From positions 62,001-126,000 of the forward strand of contig NZ_JTDK01000011.1 of the NCBI RefSeq assembly GCF_000802305.1: a stretch of DNA of 64,000 nt. The letters run 5' to 3'. Made by a program: the position numbers and the translations under genes. The notes beneath the pieces are model-generated. The model had not been told where the DNA came from. It made no database searches and saw only the letters and a list, made by a program, of their open reading frames with translations. This document shows positions 1-8,636 of this stretch, piece by piece. This DNA is from Microbacterium mangrovi (lineage in GTDB: Bacteria > Actinomycetota > Actinomycetes > Actinomycetales > Microbacteriaceae). Each line of letters starts with the position of its first letter. Position 1 is the stretch's first letter.

Positions 1-189
1 TACGCATCGTTCGGAGTCAGCGGCGAGGTCATCGCGACGGTCGCCGAGCGGGTGCCCGGCTCCCTGCGGTTCGCGTCCCGGGTGGCCGTGCCGGACGTCC
101 CGATCCCGTACGCGCACGACCTCGAATACGCCGTGCTGCCGACACCGGAGCGGATCGAGGCGGCCGTGCGGGAGGCGGTGGCCGCATGA
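1..189 (+). CDS. Alpha-ketoacid dehydrogenase E1 beta subunit, C-terminal end (partial)
   Basis: Only the last 62 residues are present; the gene begins before the window. The tail (RFASRVAVPDVPIPYAHDLE, then LPTPERIEAAV) is what is usually seen at the end of the transketolase-like beta chain of pyruvate, acetoin or branched-chain 2-oxoacid dehydrogenases, which with the alpha chain decarboxylates the 2-oxoacid on thiamine diphosphate and passes the acyl group to a lipoyl domain. The stop overlaps the start of the next gene (ATGA), and that gene encodes a lipoyl domain, which supports the assignment. The substrate cannot be told from this fragment. Confidence 0.75.
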   Translation, partial: YASFGVSGEVIATVAERVPGSLRFASRVAVPDVPIPYAHDLEYAVLPTPERIEAAVREAVAA

Positions 190-416
190 GCGACGTCGTG
201 TTCCCGTCGATGTCCGACGACACCGACGCACAGGGAGTCGTCATCACGTGGTTCGTCGAGTCGGGCGAGCGCGTGGAGGCCGACGACCTCATCGCCGAGA
301 TCGCGATGGACAAGATCGACATGGAGATCCACGCCGAACGCGGCGGCATCCTCACCGTGCTCGTCCCCGAGGATCAGGCGACCGCCCAGGGCTCGGTGAT
401 CGCCCGCATCGAGTAG
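186..416 (+). CDS. Free-standing lipoyl-domain protein
   Basis: This 76-residue protein is one complete biotinyl/lipoyl domain and nothing else. The probable lipoylated lysine is K43 in the turn AMDKIDME, flanked by the glycines of a lipoyl hammerhead (G17, G27, G54). In ordinary complexes this domain is fused to the E2 acyltransferase; here no peripheral-subunit-binding or catalytic E2 domain follows. Translation is coupled to the upstream E1 beta gene by a 4-nt overlap, so it very likely serves as that enzyme's swinging arm. A biotinyl carrier role is less likely because the usual MKM of biotin carriers is absent. Whether the E2 core lies elsewhere cannot be seen. Confidence 0.8.
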   Translation: MSDVVFPSMSDDTDAQGVVITWFVESGERVEADDLIAEIAMDKIDMEIHAERGGILTVLVPEDQATAQGSVIARIE

Positions 417-421
417 TCCCC

Positions 422-435
422 GACCGGGCCCGGTC
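422..435. repeat. GC-rich perfect palindrome, possible terminator stem
   Basis: GACCGGGCCCGGTC is a perfect 14-bp palindrome six bases after the stop of the lipoyl gene, and a second GC hairpin (GGGGCC-G-GGCCCC) follows at 452-464. They could end the dehydrogenase transcript before pepN. There is no T-tract, so the termination role is a guess. Confidence 0.35.
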
Positions 436-511
436 CCTGTGCGTGTCGCCGGGGGCCGGGCCCCACCATGCCCCGGAGGGAACCACCGGCGCTCGATGGT
501 TGACTGAAGGG

Positions 512-3133
512 ATGACCGATCTTCCGCGCCCGGACAACGAGAACCTCACCCGCGACGAGGCGGCGGCCCGTGCCCGCGTCGTGCGCACGCACGATTACGC
601 GATCGACCTGGACTTCTCCGCCGCGGCCGATCCGCAGACCGACACGTTCCCGGTGCGCACGCGGCTGACGTTCGACGCCGAGAAGGGGGCATCCACGTTC
701 CTCGACTATCTCGGTGCACGCGTCGACGCCGTGACCCTGAACGGGGTGCCGCAGGATGTCGCGGCGATCGTCGACGGCGCCCGGATCGTCCTGTCGCCGC
801 TGGCCGCGAACAACGTGGTCGAGATCGTGTCAGTGTCGATCTACTCGCGATCGGGGGAGGGCGTGCACCGTTTCGTCGACCCCGCCGACGGCGCCACCTA
901 CCTGTACTCGCAGAACGAGCCGGTCGACTGCCGCCGCATCTACCCGTGCTTCGACCAGCCCGACCTGAAGGCGCGGTTCCGCGTCACGATCACCGCCGAT
1001 GCGTCCTGGCACGTGGCCGCGAACGGCGCGCTGGAATCCGAGCGGTCCGCCGGCCCGCAGACCAGCACCCGCGTCTTCGCCGAGACCGAACCGATGTCGA
1101 CCTACATCACGACGTTCCTCGCGGGGCCGTACGCGCTCTGGCACGACGAGTATGCCGGGCGCACGGCATCCGGCGTGGAATCGGTCATCCCGCTGGGCAT
1201 CGCGGTGCGCGCGTCGCTCGCGCCGAGCATGGATGCCGACGAGGTCTTCGAGATCACCAAGCAGGGCCTGGACTGGTTCCACCGCAGCTTCGACGTCGCC
1301 TACCCGTGGGGCAAGTACGACCAGGTCTTCGTGCCGGAGTACAACCTCGGCGCGATGGAGAACCCGGGCCTGGTGACCTTCACCGAGCACTACGTGTTCA
1401 CGTCGCCCGCGACCGAGGCGCAGCACGAGCAGCGGGCGAACACGATCCTGCACGAGATGTGCCACATGTGGTTCGGCGACCTCGTGACCATGCGCTGGTG
1501 GGACGACCTCTGGCTCAAAGAGTCGTTCGCCGACTACGTGGGCACCCTGGCGACCGCCGAGGCGACCCGGTTCACCACCGCCTGGACGACCTTCGCCTCG
1601 CGTCGCAAGGCCTGGGCGTACCGGCAGGACCAGTTCCCGACGACGCATCCGATCGTCGCCGACATCATCGACCTCGAGGCCGCCGACCAGAACTTCGACG
1701 GGATCACCTACGCGAAGGGCGCGTCGGTGCTCAAGCAGCTGTCCGCGTTCGTCGGGCAGGATGCCTTCCTCGCGGCCGCCCGCACGTATTTCGCCCGCCA
1801 CGCCTGGGGCAACACCACGCTCGACGACTTCCTGCAGGCGCTGGAGGAGGCATCCGGGCACGACATGCAGTGGTGGGCGGATGCCTGGCTCACCACCGCG
1901 GGGGTGAACCGCCTGCGGGTGGCGACCACCGTCGACGGCGACGCGATCGCGTCGGCCGTGTTGCACCAGGACGGCGTCGACCCGCGCACCGGCCAGACGG
2001 TGCTGCGCCCGCACGTGCTGCGCATCGGCGTCTACGATCCCGACGAGGACCCGGCGGCGTTCGAGACCGCCCTCGACGTGCGCATCGACGGTTCCGAGGT
2101 CGCGATCCCCGAGCTGGTGGGCACCCCGGCGAACCGGATCCTGCTGCCGAACGACGGCGACCTCACCTACGCGAAGATCATGCCCGACCCGCACTCGCTC
2201 GCGGTCATGCTGGATGCCGGTCTCGACGACGAGCTGGCCCGCGCGACCGCGCTCGCCGGCGCCTGGAACCTGGTGCGCGACGGCGAGCTCCCGGCCGCGC
2301 GCTTCGTCGACGGGGCGGTCGCGAACCAGCATCTGCTGGAGGACTCCGGCGTGCTCGCGCAGGTGCTGCAGCAGGCCGGCGCGGGGCTCGCGGCGTACAC
2401 GACGGCCGACGAGCGCCCGCGACTGCTCGCACGCTGGATCGCGCTCCTCGTCGACGAGATCGCGGAGGATGCCGAGCCGTCCGACCGGCGCACCGTGCTG
2501 CTGCGCACGCTCTTCGCGGCCCTCGGCGAGGTGCGCTCGCCGGCCGAGCCGGTGCTCGACGTCGTGCGGTCGTGGATGGACGATCCCGCGTTCGCCCTCG
2601 GCGAGGAGCTGACGTGGGACGCCTGGGTCGCGCTCGCAGCGCATGGGGAGGCGGATGCCGGTGCGCTGCGCGCCGCCCAGTCCGCGGCACCGACCGCGGT
2701 GTCGGCCGTCGGCCTGATCCGCGCGCTCGCCGCACGGCCCGACGCGGCTGTGAAGGATGCCGCCCGCGCGGCCGCCTATGCCGGACGATCGGCGGACGGC
2801 GCCGTGCTCTCGAACGACGAGCTGCAGGCGACGATCGACGGCCTCGGGATCGACCCGCACGACGTCGGCGGCGGTCACGACGCCGACTACTGGCAGCGCA
2901 TCGATCACGTGTGGACGGCCCAGAGCCAGGGGCAGGCGACCCGGGTCGTGTCGGGTCTGTTCCCCGGCCACGCGGAGCTCGCCGACGGGGATGCCGAGCG
3001 GCATCCGCTCGTCGTCGCCGCGCAGGGGTGGCTGGATGCCCGGCCGGACGCCCCGCACGCGCTGCGCCGCATCGTCATCGAGCGCCTCGACGACCTCCGG
3101 CGGCGGCTGCGCGCCCAGGCGGCATCCGCCTGA
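512..3133 (+). CDS. pepN: Aminopeptidase N (M1 family zinc metallopeptidase)
   Basis: This 873-residue protein removes N-terminal residues from peptides in the cytoplasm. The exopeptidase motif GAMEN is at residues 280-284, the zinc site is H314-E-M-C-H318, and the third ligand is E337 in LKESFADY, giving the family spacing HEXXH-X18-E. A beta-sandwich N-terminal domain (about 1-210) and a long helical ERAP1-type C-terminal domain (about 540-873) complete the actinobacterial form, and the length is normal. I chose the ATG beginning MTDLPRPDNENLTRDEA because similarity begins there; the frame is open further upstream but that part overlaps the lipoyl gene and reads as arginine-rich shadow. It is convergent with sufU. 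Confidence 0.95.
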   Translation: MTDLPRPDNENLTRDEAAARARVVRTHDYAIDLDFSAAADPQTDTFPVRTRLTFDAEKGASTFLDYLGARVDAVTLNGVPQDVAAIVDGARIVLSPLAANNVVEIVSVSIYSRSGEGVHRFVDPADGATYLYSQNEPVDCRRIYPCFDQPDLKARFRVTITADASWHVAANGALESERSAGPQTSTRVFAETEPMSTYITTFLAGPYALWHDEYAGRTASGVESVIPLGIAVRASLAPSMDADEVFEITKQGLDWFHRSFDVAYPWGKYDQVFVPEYNLGAMENPGLVTFTEHYVFTSPATEAQHEQRANTILHEMCHMWFGDLVTMRWWDDLWLKESFADYVGTLATAEATRFTTAWTTFASRRKAWAYRQDQFPTTHPIVADIIDLEAADQNFDGITYAKGASVLKQLSAFVGQDAFLAAARTYFARHAWGNTTLDDFLQALEEASGHDMQWWADAWLTTAGVNRLRVATTVDGDAIASAVLHQDGVDPRTGQTVLRPHVLRIGVYDPDEDPAAFETALDVRIDGSEVAIPELVGTPANRILLPNDGDLTYAKIMPDPHSLAVMLDAGLDDELARATALAGAWNLVRDGELPAARFVDGAVANQHLLEDSGVLAQVLQQAGAGLAAYTTADERPRLLARWIALLVDEIAEDAEPSDRRTVLLRTLFAALGEVRSPAEPVLDVVRSWMDDPAFALGEELTWDAWVALAAHGEADAGALRAAQSAAPTAVSAVGLIRALAARPDAAVKDAARAAAYAGRSADGAVLSNDELQATIDGLGIDPHDVGGGHDADYWQRIDHVWTAQSQGQATRVVSGLFPGHAELADGDAERHPLVVAAQGWLDARPDAPHALRRIVIERLDDLRRRLRAQAASA

Positions 3134-3141
3134 TTCCGTGC

Positions 3142-3257
3142 GGTCGCCCCGCGAGGAGCGCAGCGACGAGACGAAACGCAAAGAGCGGGGTGGGGCTCAC
3201 TGCGTTTCGACTCGGGCGCGCTTCGCGCGGCCTCGCTCAACGACCGGGGGTTCAGGC
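3142..3257. repeat. Inverted pair of 'CGTTTCGTCTCG...CTCAACGACCGG' repeats
   Basis: Between the convergent pepN and sufU genes lie two copies of one repeat in opposite orientation: a reversed copy containing CGACGAGACGAAACGC and a forward copy containing GCGTTTCGACTCGG and ending CTCAACGACCGGGG. Related copies occur at about 41876-41950, 49945-49992 and inside the ECF ATPase gene near 62553-62623. The inverted pair could fold into a long hairpin and act as a two-way terminator. Confidence 0.7.
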
Positions 3258-3707
3258 GCGGGCGAGGGCGTCCTCGAGGGCGACCCAGGCGAGCATGGCG
3301 CACTTCACGCGGGCCGTGAACTTCGAGACGCCCGACAGGGCCGAGGCATCCCCGAAGGTCTCTTCGTCGAGCGGGATCGTACCGCGCGAGCGCAGGGCTT
3401 CGCGGAACCGGCCGATCAGCTCGGCGGCATCCTCACGGGTCATGCCGCCTTCGTCGGTGGCGTCTTCGACGAGGGTGGTGAGCATCGATGCGGATGCCTG
3501 CGAGATGGAGCACCCGGCGCCCTCCCACGTCACGTCGCGGATGACGTCGCCGTCCACGCGCACGCGCAGCGTGATCTCGTCGCCGCAGATCGGGTTGCGC
3601 TGATGCGAGGTCGCGTTCGCGCCCTCTTCGGCGGCGAGGCCGAAGCCCTCCCGGCCCTTGGAGTGATCGAGGATCAGCTCCTGGTAGAGGCCCTCCAGCG
3701 CGCTCAT
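3252..3707 (-). CDS. sufU: SufU, zinc-dependent sulfurtransferase partner of SufS
   Basis: This 151-residue IscU-like protein accepts persulfide sulfur from SufS and passes it to Fe-S cluster assembly. The zinc-ligand set of the SufU family is complete and in register: C41 and D43 (NPICGD), C66 (GAGCSIS) and C136 (VKCAMLAW); the 18-21-residue insertion that distinguishes SufU from IscU is present between C66 and C136. Its start overlaps the stop of sufS (ATGA), so the two are translationally coupled as a sufS-sufU pair. The rest of the SUF system (sufB, sufC, sufD) is not in this window. Confidence 0.95.
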   Translation of the reverse strand: MSALEGLYQELILDHSKGREGFGLAAEEGANATSHQRNPICGDEITLRVRVDGDVIRDVTWEGAGCSISQASASMLTTLVEDATDEGGMTREDAAELIGRFREALRSRGTIPLDEETFGDASALSGVSKFTARVKCAMLAWVALEDALARA

Positions 3708-5032
3708 GCGTCCGCTCCGAAGAAGCTCCGCACGCCGGAGACGGCATCCAGGAACGTGTCGATCTCGTCTTCGGTGGTGAACACCGAGGCGGATGCCCGC
3801 ACCGAGGCGGTGATCCCGAACCGGCGATGCAGCGGCTGCGCGCAGTGGTGCCCGACGCGCACCGCGACGCCGCGGGAATCCAGGAACTGCCCGACATCGT
3901 GCGCGTGCACGCCGTCGACGTCGAACGATGCCAGCGCGACGCGCTCCACACCCGCCGGCGCGTCACCGAGCAGCCGGATGCCGGGCAGCTGCCGCAGGCC
4001 ATCGCGCATGCGCTTCTCGAGCTCCCGCTCGCGGGCGTGCAGCACATCCATCCCGAGGCCGTCGAGGTAGCGCACCGCGGCGGCCAGGGCCACCGCCTGC
4101 GAGACGGGCTGCGTGCCGGCCTCGAACTTGTGCGGCGCCGGCAGGAAGTCCGCCTTCTCGAGCGTCACCGTCGTGACCATCGACCCGCCGGTGAGGAAGG
4201 GCGGCAGCGCGTCCAGCAGCTCGGCGCGGCCGTAGAGACCGCCGATGCCGTACGGGCCGAGCATCTTGTGCCCGGAGAACGCGGCGAAATCGACGCCCGT
4301 GGCCGGCAGGTCCAGCGGCAGGTGCGGCGCCGACTGGCAGGCATCCAGCACCGCGAGAGCGCCCACCTCGTGGGCCAGGGCGGTGAGCTCGGCGACCGGG
4401 TTCACGATGCCGAGCACGTTCGACACGTGCGGGAAGGCGACGATGCGGGTGCGCTCGCCGATGATCTCCGCCGCGGCGGCCAGGTCGAGCGTGCCGTCGT
4501 CGTGCACCGGGATCGCCCGGGTCACGGCGCCGGTGCGGGCGGCCAGCTCCTGCCACGGGATGAGGTTCGCGTGGTGGTCGGACTCGGTGAACACGATCTC
4601 GTCGCCGGGCCGGATCGCGAACGCGGATGCCGCCGCCCCGCCGCGGCCCGCGGTCGCATTGCCGATGGAGTACGCGACCAGGTTCAGGGCCGCCGTCGCG
4701 CCGGACGTCCAGACGAGGGTCTCTTCGTCGGCTCCCACGAACGAGGCGACCGCGGTGCGGGCGTCTTCGAACAGCTCGGTCGCCTCGGCGGCGAGCGTGT
4801 GCGCCCCGCGGTGCACGGCCGAGTTCGCGGTCTCGAGGAAGCGGCGCTCGGCATCCAGCACCGCGCGCGGCTTCTGGCTGGTGGCCCCGGAGTCGAGGTA
4901 CACGAGCGGGGCATCGCCGATCCGGGTGTCGAGGATCGGGAAGTCCGCGCGCACCGCGTTCACATCAAGCGGGCTCGCATCCAGCGGGCTCGCGTCGAGC
5001 GGGCGCACGTCGACAGGCGCGTGGGAAGTCAT
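3704..5032 (-). CDS. sufS: Cysteine desulfurase SufS
   Basis: This 442-residue class V aminotransferase-fold enzyme takes sulfur from cysteine for Fe-S cluster assembly. The PLP lysine is K256 in FSGHKMLGPYG and the persulfide-carrying cysteine is C397 in VGHHCAQPLHRRFG, the short-loop form typical of group II (SufS) enzymes that work with SufU. The N-terminus carries an odd extension with an exact tandem repeat, PLDAS-PLDAS-PLDV (residues 11-23), before homology starts at about residue 25. A -10-like TAGCCT lies six bases before the ATG, so the transcript is probably leaderless. Confidence 0.95.
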   Translation of the reverse strand: MTSHAPVDVRPLDASPLDASPLDVNAVRADFPILDTRIGDAPLVYLDSGATSQKPRAVLDAERRFLETANSAVHRGAHTLAAEATELFEDARTAVASFVGADEETLVWTSGATAALNLVAYSIGNATAGRGGAAASAFAIRPGDEIVFTESDHHANLIPWQELAARTGAVTRAIPVHDDGTLDLAAAAEIIGERTRIVAFPHVSNVLGIVNPVAELTALAHEVGALAVLDACQSAPHLPLDLPATGVDFAAFSGHKMLGPYGIGGLYGRAELLDALPPFLTGGSMVTTVTLEKADFLPAPHKFEAGTQPVSQAVALAAAVRYLDGLGMDVLHARERELEKRMRDGLRQLPGIRLLGDAPAGVERVALASFDVDGVHAHDVGQFLDSRGVAVRVGHHCAQPLHRRFGITASVRASASVFTTEDEIDTFLDAVSGVRSFFGADA

Positions 5033-5079
5033 CCTCCAAGGCTACGCGGCCAATCCGGGAGCGAGGTCGGGATGACGGA

Positions 5080-7209
5080 CTACTTCGCCTCCTGCGCCGT
5101 CTCGTTGACGTACTTCTCGGCCACCTGATCCTGCTCGGGGGAGTAGGGGCGGCCGGCGCGCTCCTGGCCCGGCAGCGGGCGCGACCGGCGTCCGTAGACG
5201 AGCTCCGACGAATCCAGCAGCCACGGCACGAGCGTGATCGTGACGCCGTGCACCAGCATCAGCTGCTGGGCGATGCGCCGCGAGCGCCGGTTGTGCAGGA
5301 TGGTCTCCCACCAGTGGCCGACGATGTACTGCGGCAGGTACACGGTCACCACCGAGGGCCCGTGCTTCTCGCGGTAGTGCTCGATGAACTTGATCACCGG
5401 CGCCGCGTAGCTTCGGAACGGCGAGGCGATGGTGACGAGCTGCATCGGGATGTCGTGCTCGGCCCACTCCTTCTCGACGTGCTCGGCATCCTCCGGCGAG
5501 ACCGCCACGTGCAGCGCGAAGGCCTCCTGGTGCTGGGCGGCCAGTGCGTAGTCGATCGCCTTCACGACGGGCTTCTGCAGCTTGTTGACCAGCACGATGG
5601 CGATGTCGCCCGACGAGCCGAAGTGGATGGTGTCGTCCATCCGGATCTCGTGCTCCACGTCGCGGTAGTACCGGTAGACGCCCATCATCAGGAACGACAG
5701 CAGCGGGATCATGATGAACACGAGCCACGCGCCGTGCGTGAACTTGGTGATCGTGACGATGATGAGCACGATGATCGTCATCGTGGCCCCGACGCTGTTG
5801 ATCACGAGGCCCTTGCGGTTGCCGAACGCGGTCTGCCGGTTCTCCCGGGTGCGCCGCTCGTCGGCCGGCATGGCCTTGAGCTCGCGCAGGCCCCGGATCC
5901 AGTGCCGGATCATGCCGCACTGGCCGAGCGTGAACGACACGAACACGCCGATGATGTAGAGCTGGATCAGGTTGGTGAGGTTGGCCTGGTAGATCACCAG
6001 CACGCCGATCGCGACGATGCCGAGGATGATCATGCCGTTCGAGTACACGAGACGGTCGCCGCGGGTGTTCAGCGACTTCGGCGCGTAGCCGTCGCGGGCC
6101 AGCACGGCGCCCAGCAGCGGGAACCCGTTGAACGCGGTGTTCGCCGCGAGCAGCAGCACCACCGCGGTGGCGGCCTGGATGATGAAGAACGGGATGCTGT
6201 TCATGCCGAACGTGGCGGCGGCGACCTGGGCCATGAGGCTCGGCTGGGGGTTGTTGCAGTTCCAGCCGATGAGCTCGGTGCAGGGGTTCTCCGCGTAGTG
6301 CACGCCGGAGACGAGCGCCAGCGTCGTGAGGCCGGCGAACAGCACGATCGCGATCGTGCCCATCAGAGCGAGCGTGGTCTGCGCGTTGCGGATCTTGGGC
6401 TTGCGGAACGCCTGCACGCCGTTCGAGACGGCCTCGATTCCGGTCAGGGCCGAACAGCCGCTGGAGAACGCGCGCAGGATGAGCAGGATGACGGCGGCCT
6501 GCGTGATGCTCTGCGAGTGCACCGCGTACTGGGCGCTCTCGGCGACCGGCGGGTGGCCGAGCGCGATCCGCACGAGACCGGTGACGATCATCACCAGCAC
6601 CGACCCGATGAACACGTACGTGGGGATCGCGAACGCGCGGGACGCCTCTCGCACGCCGCGCAGGTTCACGATGACGATCAGGACGACGAACGCGACGGCC
6701 AGCTCCACGCGCACGTTGTTGAGGAACGGCAGGGCGGAGATCAGGTTGTCCACGCCGGAGGCCACCGACACCGACACGGTCAGCACGTAGTCCACGAGGA
6801 GCGCGGCAGCCACCACGACGCCGGGCACCTCGCCGAGGTTCTTGCGCGCGACCTCGTAGTCGCCGCCGCCCGACGGGTAGGCCTTGATGAGCTGCCGGTA
6901 CGACAGCACGATCACGAACAGCAGCAGCACGACGGCGGCGGCGATCCACGGGCTGAACGCGAGGAACGCGAGCCCGCCGGTGAGCAGGATCATGAGCATC
7001 TCCTGCGGGCCGTACGCCACCGACGACAGCGCGTCGGACGCGAAGATCGGCAGCGCCATGCGCTTGGGCAGCAGGTGCTCGTCGGCGTTCGTCGTGGCCA
7101 GCGGGTCGCCCAGCAGGATGCGCTTGGCGATCGGCGTCTCGGGCTCGGCGCCCGATGCCACTTCGGAAGCCTCGCTGGCTTCGCTCTCGTTCATCACGCC
7201 GCGCGACAT
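5080..7209 (-). CDS. kimA: KimA-like APC-family potassium importer with USP-like cytoplasmic domain
   Basis: This 709-residue membrane protein has about twelve transmembrane helices (residues 50-490) followed by a soluble C-terminal domain of about 170 residues. Segments SSDALSSVAYG-like (FASDALSSVAYGPQE), LSYRQLIKAYPSGGGDYEVA, FSSGCSALTGIEAVSNG and WETILHN match what I remember of Bacillus subtilis KimA (YdaO), a K+/H+ symporter whose USP-like tail binds c-di-AMP. General databases would label it an APC amino-acid permease, and that remains the alternative. The N-terminal 45 residues are Ser/Glu/Ala rich and poorly conserved; a second in-frame ATG (MNESEAS) lies five codons downstream and could be the true start. 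Confidence 0.75.
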   Translation of the reverse strand: MSRGVMNESEASEASEVASGAEPETPIAKRILLGDPLATTNADEHLLPKRMALPIFASDALSSVAYGPQEMLMILLTGGLAFLAFSPWIAAAVVLLLFVIVLSYRQLIKAYPSGGGDYEVARKNLGEVPGVVVAAALLVDYVLTVSVSVASGVDNLISALPFLNNVRVELAVAFVVLIVIVNLRGVREASRAFAIPTYVFIGSVLVMIVTGLVRIALGHPPVAESAQYAVHSQSITQAAVILLILRAFSSGCSALTGIEAVSNGVQAFRKPKIRNAQTTLALMGTIAIVLFAGLTTLALVSGVHYAENPCTELIGWNCNNPQPSLMAQVAAATFGMNSIPFFIIQAATAVVLLLAANTAFNGFPLLGAVLARDGYAPKSLNTRGDRLVYSNGMIILGIVAIGVLVIYQANLTNLIQLYIIGVFVSFTLGQCGMIRHWIRGLRELKAMPADERRTRENRQTAFGNRKGLVINSVGATMTIIVLIIVTITKFTHGAWLVFIMIPLLSFLMMGVYRYYRDVEHEIRMDDTIHFGSSGDIAIVLVNKLQKPVVKAIDYALAAQHQEAFALHVAVSPEDAEHVEKEWAEHDIPMQLVTIASPFRSYAAPVIKFIEHYREKHGPSVVTVYLPQYIVGHWWETILHNRRSRRIAQQLMLVHGVTITLVPWLLDSSELVYGRRSRPLPGQERAGRPYSPEQDQVAEKYVNETAQEAK

Positions 7210-7310
7210 TACGCGGTTTACCGGCCTATTGCAACGTGACCGACCCGGAGACTATTCCCGCCCCGTTTTCCGCAGGTCACCGGGCCCGCGGTCGCCGGGG
7301 TCGCCGCGTC

Positions 7311-8528
7311 CTATGCCAGCCACTCCCGCGCTGCGACGACCAGCGCTTCGACGCCGCGCTCGATCGTCGGATGCAGCACCGGCGCGAAGTACGGCGAGTG
7401 GTTGGTCGGGATGTCGCTGTCGACCGTTCCCGCCGCGACCGCCGTCGCATAGGCGTGCGGGTCGTGTCCGCCCCAGAACCAGAACACGAGCGGCACGCCG
7501 GCGTCGCGCGCGAACCACGAAACGTCTTCCGAGCCGGTGAACATGCCCGGATCGATCACCTGGTCGGCGCCGAACGCGCGCTCGAACGCGGCGACGGTTC
7601 GTGCCGTGGCATCCTCGTCGTTGATCGTCGCGGGGAGGGTGTGCAGCGTGTCGATGGTGGGCGGTTCGCTGGCGCCGGACGCGAGGGCCTCGGCGTTCAC
7701 GATCCGCGTCACGGCATCCAGCACGTGCTCGCGCAGCTCGTCGTTCGGATACCGCAGGCTCATCTCGAGGGTCGCCTCGGTGGGGATGATGTTGTTCTTC
7801 AGTCCGGCGTGGATCGCGCCGACGGTGACCACCGCGACATCCCGCGGGTCGACTTCGCGCGAGACCACGGTCTGCAGGCGCATGATCGTCGCGGCGGCCA
7901 TCACGATCGGATCCACGGTGGCGTGCGGGCGGGACCCGTGGCCGCCGCGCCCGTACAGGGTGACCGTGATCCCGTCGGATGCCGCCATCTGGGTGCCCGG
8001 GCGCACGCCGATCCATCCCGCCGGGAGCGGGGTCAGGTGCTGGCCGAGCACGACGTCGGGGCGGGGGAAGCGGTCGAACAGGCCGTCATCGAGCATGGCG
8101 CGCGATCCGGCGCCGTACTCCTCGGCGGGCTGGAAGACGCCGACGACGGTGCCGTTCCACTCGCCGCGGGTCGCCGACAGGCGCTCCAGCGCGCCGAGCA
8201 GCGCCGTCACGTGCATGTCGTGCCCGCACGCGTGCATGACGGGAACGTCGACGCCGTTCGGATCGGTGCCGCGCGCGGTCGACGCGTAGTCGAGCCCGGT
8301 CGCTTCGAGCACCGGCAGGCCGTCCATGTCGGCGCGCAGATACACGGTGGGCCCGGGGCCCGCACCGTGCACGACGGCGACGGTGCCGGTGCGGCCGACG
8401 CCGGGCGTGTGCTCGATCCCGAGATCGAGGAGGTGACGGCCGATGACCTCGGCGGTGCGGTGCTCCTGGAACGAGAGCTCCGGGTGGCGGTGCAGGTCGA
8501 TGTACAGCGCTTCGAGGTCGAGAGTCAT
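7311..8528 (-). CDS. M20-family amidohydrolase (hippurate / IAA-amino-acid hydrolase type)
   Basis: This 405-residue cytoplasmic dizinc (or dimanganese) peptidase-fold enzyme probably hydrolyses an N-acyl amino acid or small amide. The metal site is visible as C101-G-H103 in VMHACGHDMH with E136-E137 in QPAEEYGAGS, a further His in GGHGSRPH of the lid domain, and the C-terminal metal His in TNHSPYF. The cysteine ligand is typical of the M20D amidohydrolases rather than of carboxypeptidases. The substrate is unknown. A -10-like TAGGCT sits seven bases before the ATG, which suggests a leaderless transcript. It is followed at its 3' side by the start region of the KimA-like gene on the same strand. 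Confidence 0.85.
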   Translation of the reverse strand: MTLDLEALYIDLHRHPELSFQEHRTAEVIGRHLLDLGIEHTPGVGRTGTVAVVHGAGPGPTVYLRADMDGLPVLEATGLDYASTARGTDPNGVDVPVMHACGHDMHVTALLGALERLSATRGEWNGTVVGVFQPAEEYGAGSRAMLDDGLFDRFPRPDVVLGQHLTPLPAGWIGVRPGTQMAASDGITVTLYGRGGHGSRPHATVDPIVMAAATIMRLQTVVSREVDPRDVAVVTVGAIHAGLKNNIIPTEATLEMSLRYPNDELREHVLDAVTRIVNAEALASGASEPPTIDTLHTLPATINDEDATARTVAAFERAFGADQVIDPGMFTGSEDVSWFARDAGVPLVFWFWGGHDPHAYATAVAAGTVDSDIPTNHSPYFAPVLHPTIERGVEALVVAAREWLA

Positions 8529-8569
8529 GCTCGTGAGCCTAGACCGCCGGTCGCTCCCGCCCGGCCCGT

Positions 8570-8623
8570 GTGCTCCGCTGTCCCGGATTGCGCCGGGTCG
8601 TGTCGTTCAGGACAGCGGAGCAC
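8570..8623. repeat. Perfect 14-bp inverted repeat with 26-nt loop
   Basis: GTGCTCCGCTGTCC at 8570-8583 is repeated as its exact reverse complement at 8610-8623. It fills the space between the 3' end of the LacI gene and the promoter of the amidohydrolase. It may terminate the alpha-glucosidase/LacI transcript or be a single member of an intergenic repeat family; there is no T-tract. Confidence 0.6.
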
Positions 8624-8636
8624 GTCGCCGGGGCGA

